From positions 84,886 to 148,885 of the forward strand of contig NZ_JAIUHR010000012.1 of the NCBI RefSeq assembly GCF_020165195.1: a DNA stretch of 64,000 bases. The letters are read 5' to 3'. The notes under the pieces were generated by a model. It ran no database searches. It worked only from the letters and a program-made list of their open reading frames with translations, and was not told the origin of the DNA. The position numbers and the translations under genes are program-made. Of this stretch, positions 61,888 through 64,000 are shown one piece after another (positions within the stretch are counted from its first letter, which is position 1; each line of letters starts with the position of its first letter). Source of the DNA: Mesorhizobium sp. CA14 (GTDB lineage Bacteria; Pseudomonadota; Alphaproteobacteria; Rhizobiales; Rhizobiaceae).

Positions 61888-62955
61888 ATGTCGATCAGCG
61901 CCTATATCAACCGGATCGCGACAGCGGTTCCGGAGCACGAGGTCCACCAGTTCTATCTGGCCTACGCGGCCTCGATGCTCGCTGCCGATCGCAGGAGGAT
62001 ATTCGAACGCATGGCCGGCCTTGCCGGCATCGAGCACCGCTTTTCATGCTTTGCGCCTGCTCTCGACCCCGAAGGGCCGTCGGCCGACCTTGCCGGGGCC
62101 TTCAAGCGCGGCGCGTTTCCCGGAACGGCTGCCAGAATGGCGATGTTCGCTGAAGCAGCACCCGTCCTGGCGCAAAAGGCCGTCGACGGACTGCGCCTTG
62201 GTGACGAGGCATCGCGCATCACCCATCTCATCGTCACCACCTGCACCGGTTTCTCCGCGCCGGGCATCGACCTCGACCTTGCCGCGCGATGCGGCCTGTC
62301 GGACGGTATCGAGCGCACGATGATCGGGTTCATGGGCTGCTACGCTGCGGTCAATGCCCTCAAGCTTGCCCGCCACATCGTCCGCTCCGACGCGCAGGCC
62401 AGAGTCCTCCTGGTCAATATCGAGGTCTGCACCCTGCATCTGAGGGAAACCACCGAGCTGGAAAAGCTGCTGTCCTTCTGCCTTTGGGGCGACGGTTGCG
62501 CGGCGACACTGGTAACCGCCGAGCCCTCCGGTATCGAGCTCGACTCCTTCCACTGCATCGTCGCCGAGGAGCGGCGGGAGCTGATGACCTGGCATATCCG
62601 CGACCACGGCTTCGACATGTTTCTCTCGGGCAAGGTGCCTGCGGCGGTCCAGGAAACGTTGCGAAGCAACCAAGACGCTATCCTGGGTGGCGGGCCGCCG
62701 GAGGCGATCGACCTCTGGGCCGTGCATCCCGGTGGGCGCAGTATTCTCGATGCCGTCGAGAAGGCGCTCGACCTCGCGCCGGCCGCGCTCGGGCCGTCGC
62801 GCGAGGTGCTGCGCCGATACGGCAACATGTCGTCGGCGACGGTGATGTTTGTAATGGAAAAGATGCTGAAGGCGCCGGGCGGCCAGCTTGGCTGCGGCAT
62901 GTCGTTCGGACCCGGGCTGACGGCCGAGACCATGTTGTTCCGGACCGCCTCATGA
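61888..62955 (+). CDS. Type III polyketide synthase (chalcone-synthase family)
   Basis: A 355-residue thiolase-fold enzyme with the complete catalytic triad: Cys151 in GFMGCYAAVNALKL, His280 in DLWAVHPGGRSILD and Asn313 in RRYGNMSSATVMF. It condenses malonyl units onto an acyl-CoA to give a pyrone, resorcinol or similar aromatic. The following methyltransferase and FAD oxidoreductase overlap by four bases each, so this is the first gene of a tailoring operon. The starter and product cannot be read from the sequence. Confidence 0.95.
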   Translation: MSISAYINRIATAVPEHEVHQFYLAYAASMLAADRRRIFERMAGLAGIEHRFSCFAPALDPEGPSADLAGAFKRGAFPGTAARMAMFAEAAPVLAQKAVDGLRLGDEASRITHLIVTTCTGFSAPGIDLDLAARCGLSDGIERTMIGFMGCYAAVNALKLARHIVRSDAQARVLLVNIEVCTLHLRETTELEKLLSFCLWGDGCAATLVTAEPSGIELDSFHCIVAEERRELMTWHIRDHGFDMFLSGKVPAAVQETLRSNQDAILGGGPPEAIDLWAVHPGGRSILDAVEKALDLAPAALGPSREVLRRYGNMSSATVMFVMEKMLKAPGGQLGCGMSFGPGLTAETMLFRTAS

Positions 62956-63674
62956 ACGCGCTCGATCAACGGACCCTTGTCCCGGAAATCCTCGATCGCC
63001 TCGCCGCGGACGATCCGCGGGCGCTCCACTCTCGGCGCGATCTGCGCCGGATCAACGCGCTGATGTTCCAGGCGCCGATCATGGCGTCGCTGATGAGAAA
63101 ATTCATCGCCAAGGCGCCCGGCCGCATCCTTGAGATCGGCGCCGGCGACGGCACCTTCATGCTGAAAGTGGCCCGGCGCATGACAAGAGACTGGCCGAAG
63201 GTGGAGCTGACGATGCTCGATCGCGTCGGCCTCGTCACGCCCAAGCTGAGGGCGGATTTCGCCGGTCTGGGATGGAAGCTCGAAACCTTGACCGCCGATG
63301 TCTTCGACTGGGCGCAGAAGGCGGATGGCGGGACTTTCGATGTGATCACGGTCAACCTGTTTCTGCATCATTTCGACGACGCCGGACTGCTACGTCTGTT
63401 TTCGCTGCTGGTTCGCAGGGCGCCATTGCTCATGGCGACGGAGCCGCTGAGGGCAGGCTTGGCGCTCGCGACGACCCGCCTTCTGCCGGCGATCGGCGCC
63501 AGTGACGTCACCAGGCATGACGCCGCTCAGAGCGTGCGCGCCGGCTTTCGCGGCAGCGAACTTTCCGATCTCTGGAGCGCTGCCGGAGGCCGGCCGCTCG
63601 AGGAGCGGCGTGCCGGCCCCTTCTCCCATGTCTTTGCCGGCGCCGCGTCGATGCCTGCCAAAGATGTGCCATGA
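62952..63674 (+). CDS. Class I SAM-dependent methyltransferase
   Basis: A 240-residue protein with the SAM motif GRILEIGAGDGTFMLKVARR, the acidic loop TMLDRVGLV, and VITVNLFLHHFDDAGLLRLF before the C-terminal half. It overlaps the PKS stop and the oxidoreductase start by ATGA at both ends. It probably methylates the polyketide product on O or C. Confidence 0.9.
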   Translation: MNALDQRTLVPEILDRLAADDPRALHSRRDLRRINALMFQAPIMASLMRKFIAKAPGRILEIGAGDGTFMLKVARRMTRDWPKVELTMLDRVGLVTPKLRADFAGLGWKLETLTADVFDWAQKADGGTFDVITVNLFLHHFDDAGLLRLFSLLVRRAPLLMATEPLRAGLALATTRLLPAIGASDVTRHDAAQSVRAGFRGSELSDLWSAAGGRPLEERRAGPFSHVFAGAASMPAKDVP

Positions 63675-64000
63675 GACCGGCATCGACACACGATGCGATC
63701 GTCATCGGTGCCGGCCCGGCAGGCACGTCAGCGGCGCTGGCGCTGGCCCGGCGCGGCTGGACCGTGGCGATCGTGGAAAAGAGCGTGTTTCCGCGTCGCA
63801 AGGTGTGCGGCGAATATATCTCGGCAAGCAACCTGGCGCTCCTCGAGCGACTGGAGATCGTCGATGCGTGGCGGGCCGAGGCGGGTCCCGAAATTCACCG
63901 GGTCGGCTTGTTTTCCGGCGATACCAGCGTCGAGGCGCCGATGCCGCGTGCGAAGTCCGCGCCCGCGGCGGGAGACGGTTTCGGGCGATCGGGCCGCATC
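63671..64000 (+). CDS. FAD-dependent oxidoreductase, geranylgeranyl-reductase-like (partial)
   Basis: Only the first 110 residues are present. The FAD Rossmann motif is THDAIVIGAGPAGTSAALAL, and PRRKVCGEYISASNLALLER matches the UbiH/GGR-type flavoproteins. It runs off the right edge. In this operon it probably oxidises or hydroxylates the polyketide, or reduces a prenyl chain. Confidence 0.88.
   Translation, partial: MRPASTHDAIVIGAGPAGTSAALALARRGWTVAIVEKSVFPRRKVCGEYISASNLALLERLEIVDAWRAEAGPEIHRVGLFSGDTSVEAPMPRAKSAPAAGDGFGRSGRI

Overview
The window is GC-rich chromosomal DNA of a member of the Hyphomicrobiales, most likely Mesorhizobium or a close relative. The evidence is the family mix: an arsR-aqpS-arsC operon, the dmeRF nickel/cobalt efflux pair, a B12-riboswitch-controlled cbtBA, a BA14K protein, an Usg protein, minCDE, and a groESL with CIRCE beside small heat-shock proteins under a ROSE-like leader. 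The intergenic palindromes also look like those of this group. The species call is inference. I see no tRNA, rRNA, CRISPR, integrase or transposase gene.

Layout. 0-2.2 kb: end of a dimethylglycine/sarcosine-dehydrogenase-like protein and an enolase-superfamily enzyme of the hydroxyproline(-betaine) group. 2.3-6.1 kb: DUF2934, an ArsR/SRPBCC pair behind a 28-bp palindrome, MAPEG, PRC-barrel and S1/P1 nuclease genes. 6.3-9.7 kb: arsenic operon (arsR, aqpS, arsC, MFS) divergent from a DUF6428 gene. 9.8-15.1 kb: PilZ protein, a histidine-phosphatase-like protein lacking its catalytic His, the cobalamin riboswitch with cbtB-cbtA, a membrane-anchored secreted protein, a DUF1259 protein and an MFS transporter. 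15.2-17.0 kb: dmeR-dmeF and a coupled small membrane ORF. 17.1-21.4 kb: Ku and several small proteins, some behind EcfG-like promoters, then a gene-poor stretch. 21.4-25.2 kb: a NarL-type two-component system beside two paralogous Gly/Asn-rich secreted proteins that share a 36-bp upstream element.

25.4-43.3 kb: EamA exporter, minCDE, a SnoaL-like protein, a FAD-Rieske oxidoreductase with a ferritin-like protein, a GlcD-type oxidase, BA14K, a KamA-type radical SAM protein, a membrane protein, a serine hydrolase, a frameshifted acyl-CoA synthetase and a long coiled-coil protein. 43.7-51.0 kb is a protein-quality-control island: two Hsp20 genes, usg, groES-groEL, three small proteins and htpG. 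51-58.2 kb: ABC-F ATPase, a frameshifted 2OG-Fe(II) oxygenase, AhpD-like and OsmC proteins, a di-haem peroxidase, and a DHFR-like/HxlR pair. 58.7-61.7 kb: small proteins and a frameshifted DUF4396/multicopper oxidase locus. 61.9-64 kb: the start of a type III polyketide synthase operon (PKS, methyltransferase, FAD oxidoreductase) running off the edge.

Metal and stress handling is the recurring theme: arsenic and Ni/Co efflux, cobalt uptake, a copper oxidase, heat shock, peroxide defence and DNA end joining. The clearest anomalies are four reading-frame breaks that can each be repaired by one G/C in a short homopolymer (assembly error likely), a family of palindromes with a conserved loop and changing arms, heptanucleotide repeats shared by two distant loci, the conserved leader of the Gly-rich paralogs, and the degenerate histidine phosphatase.
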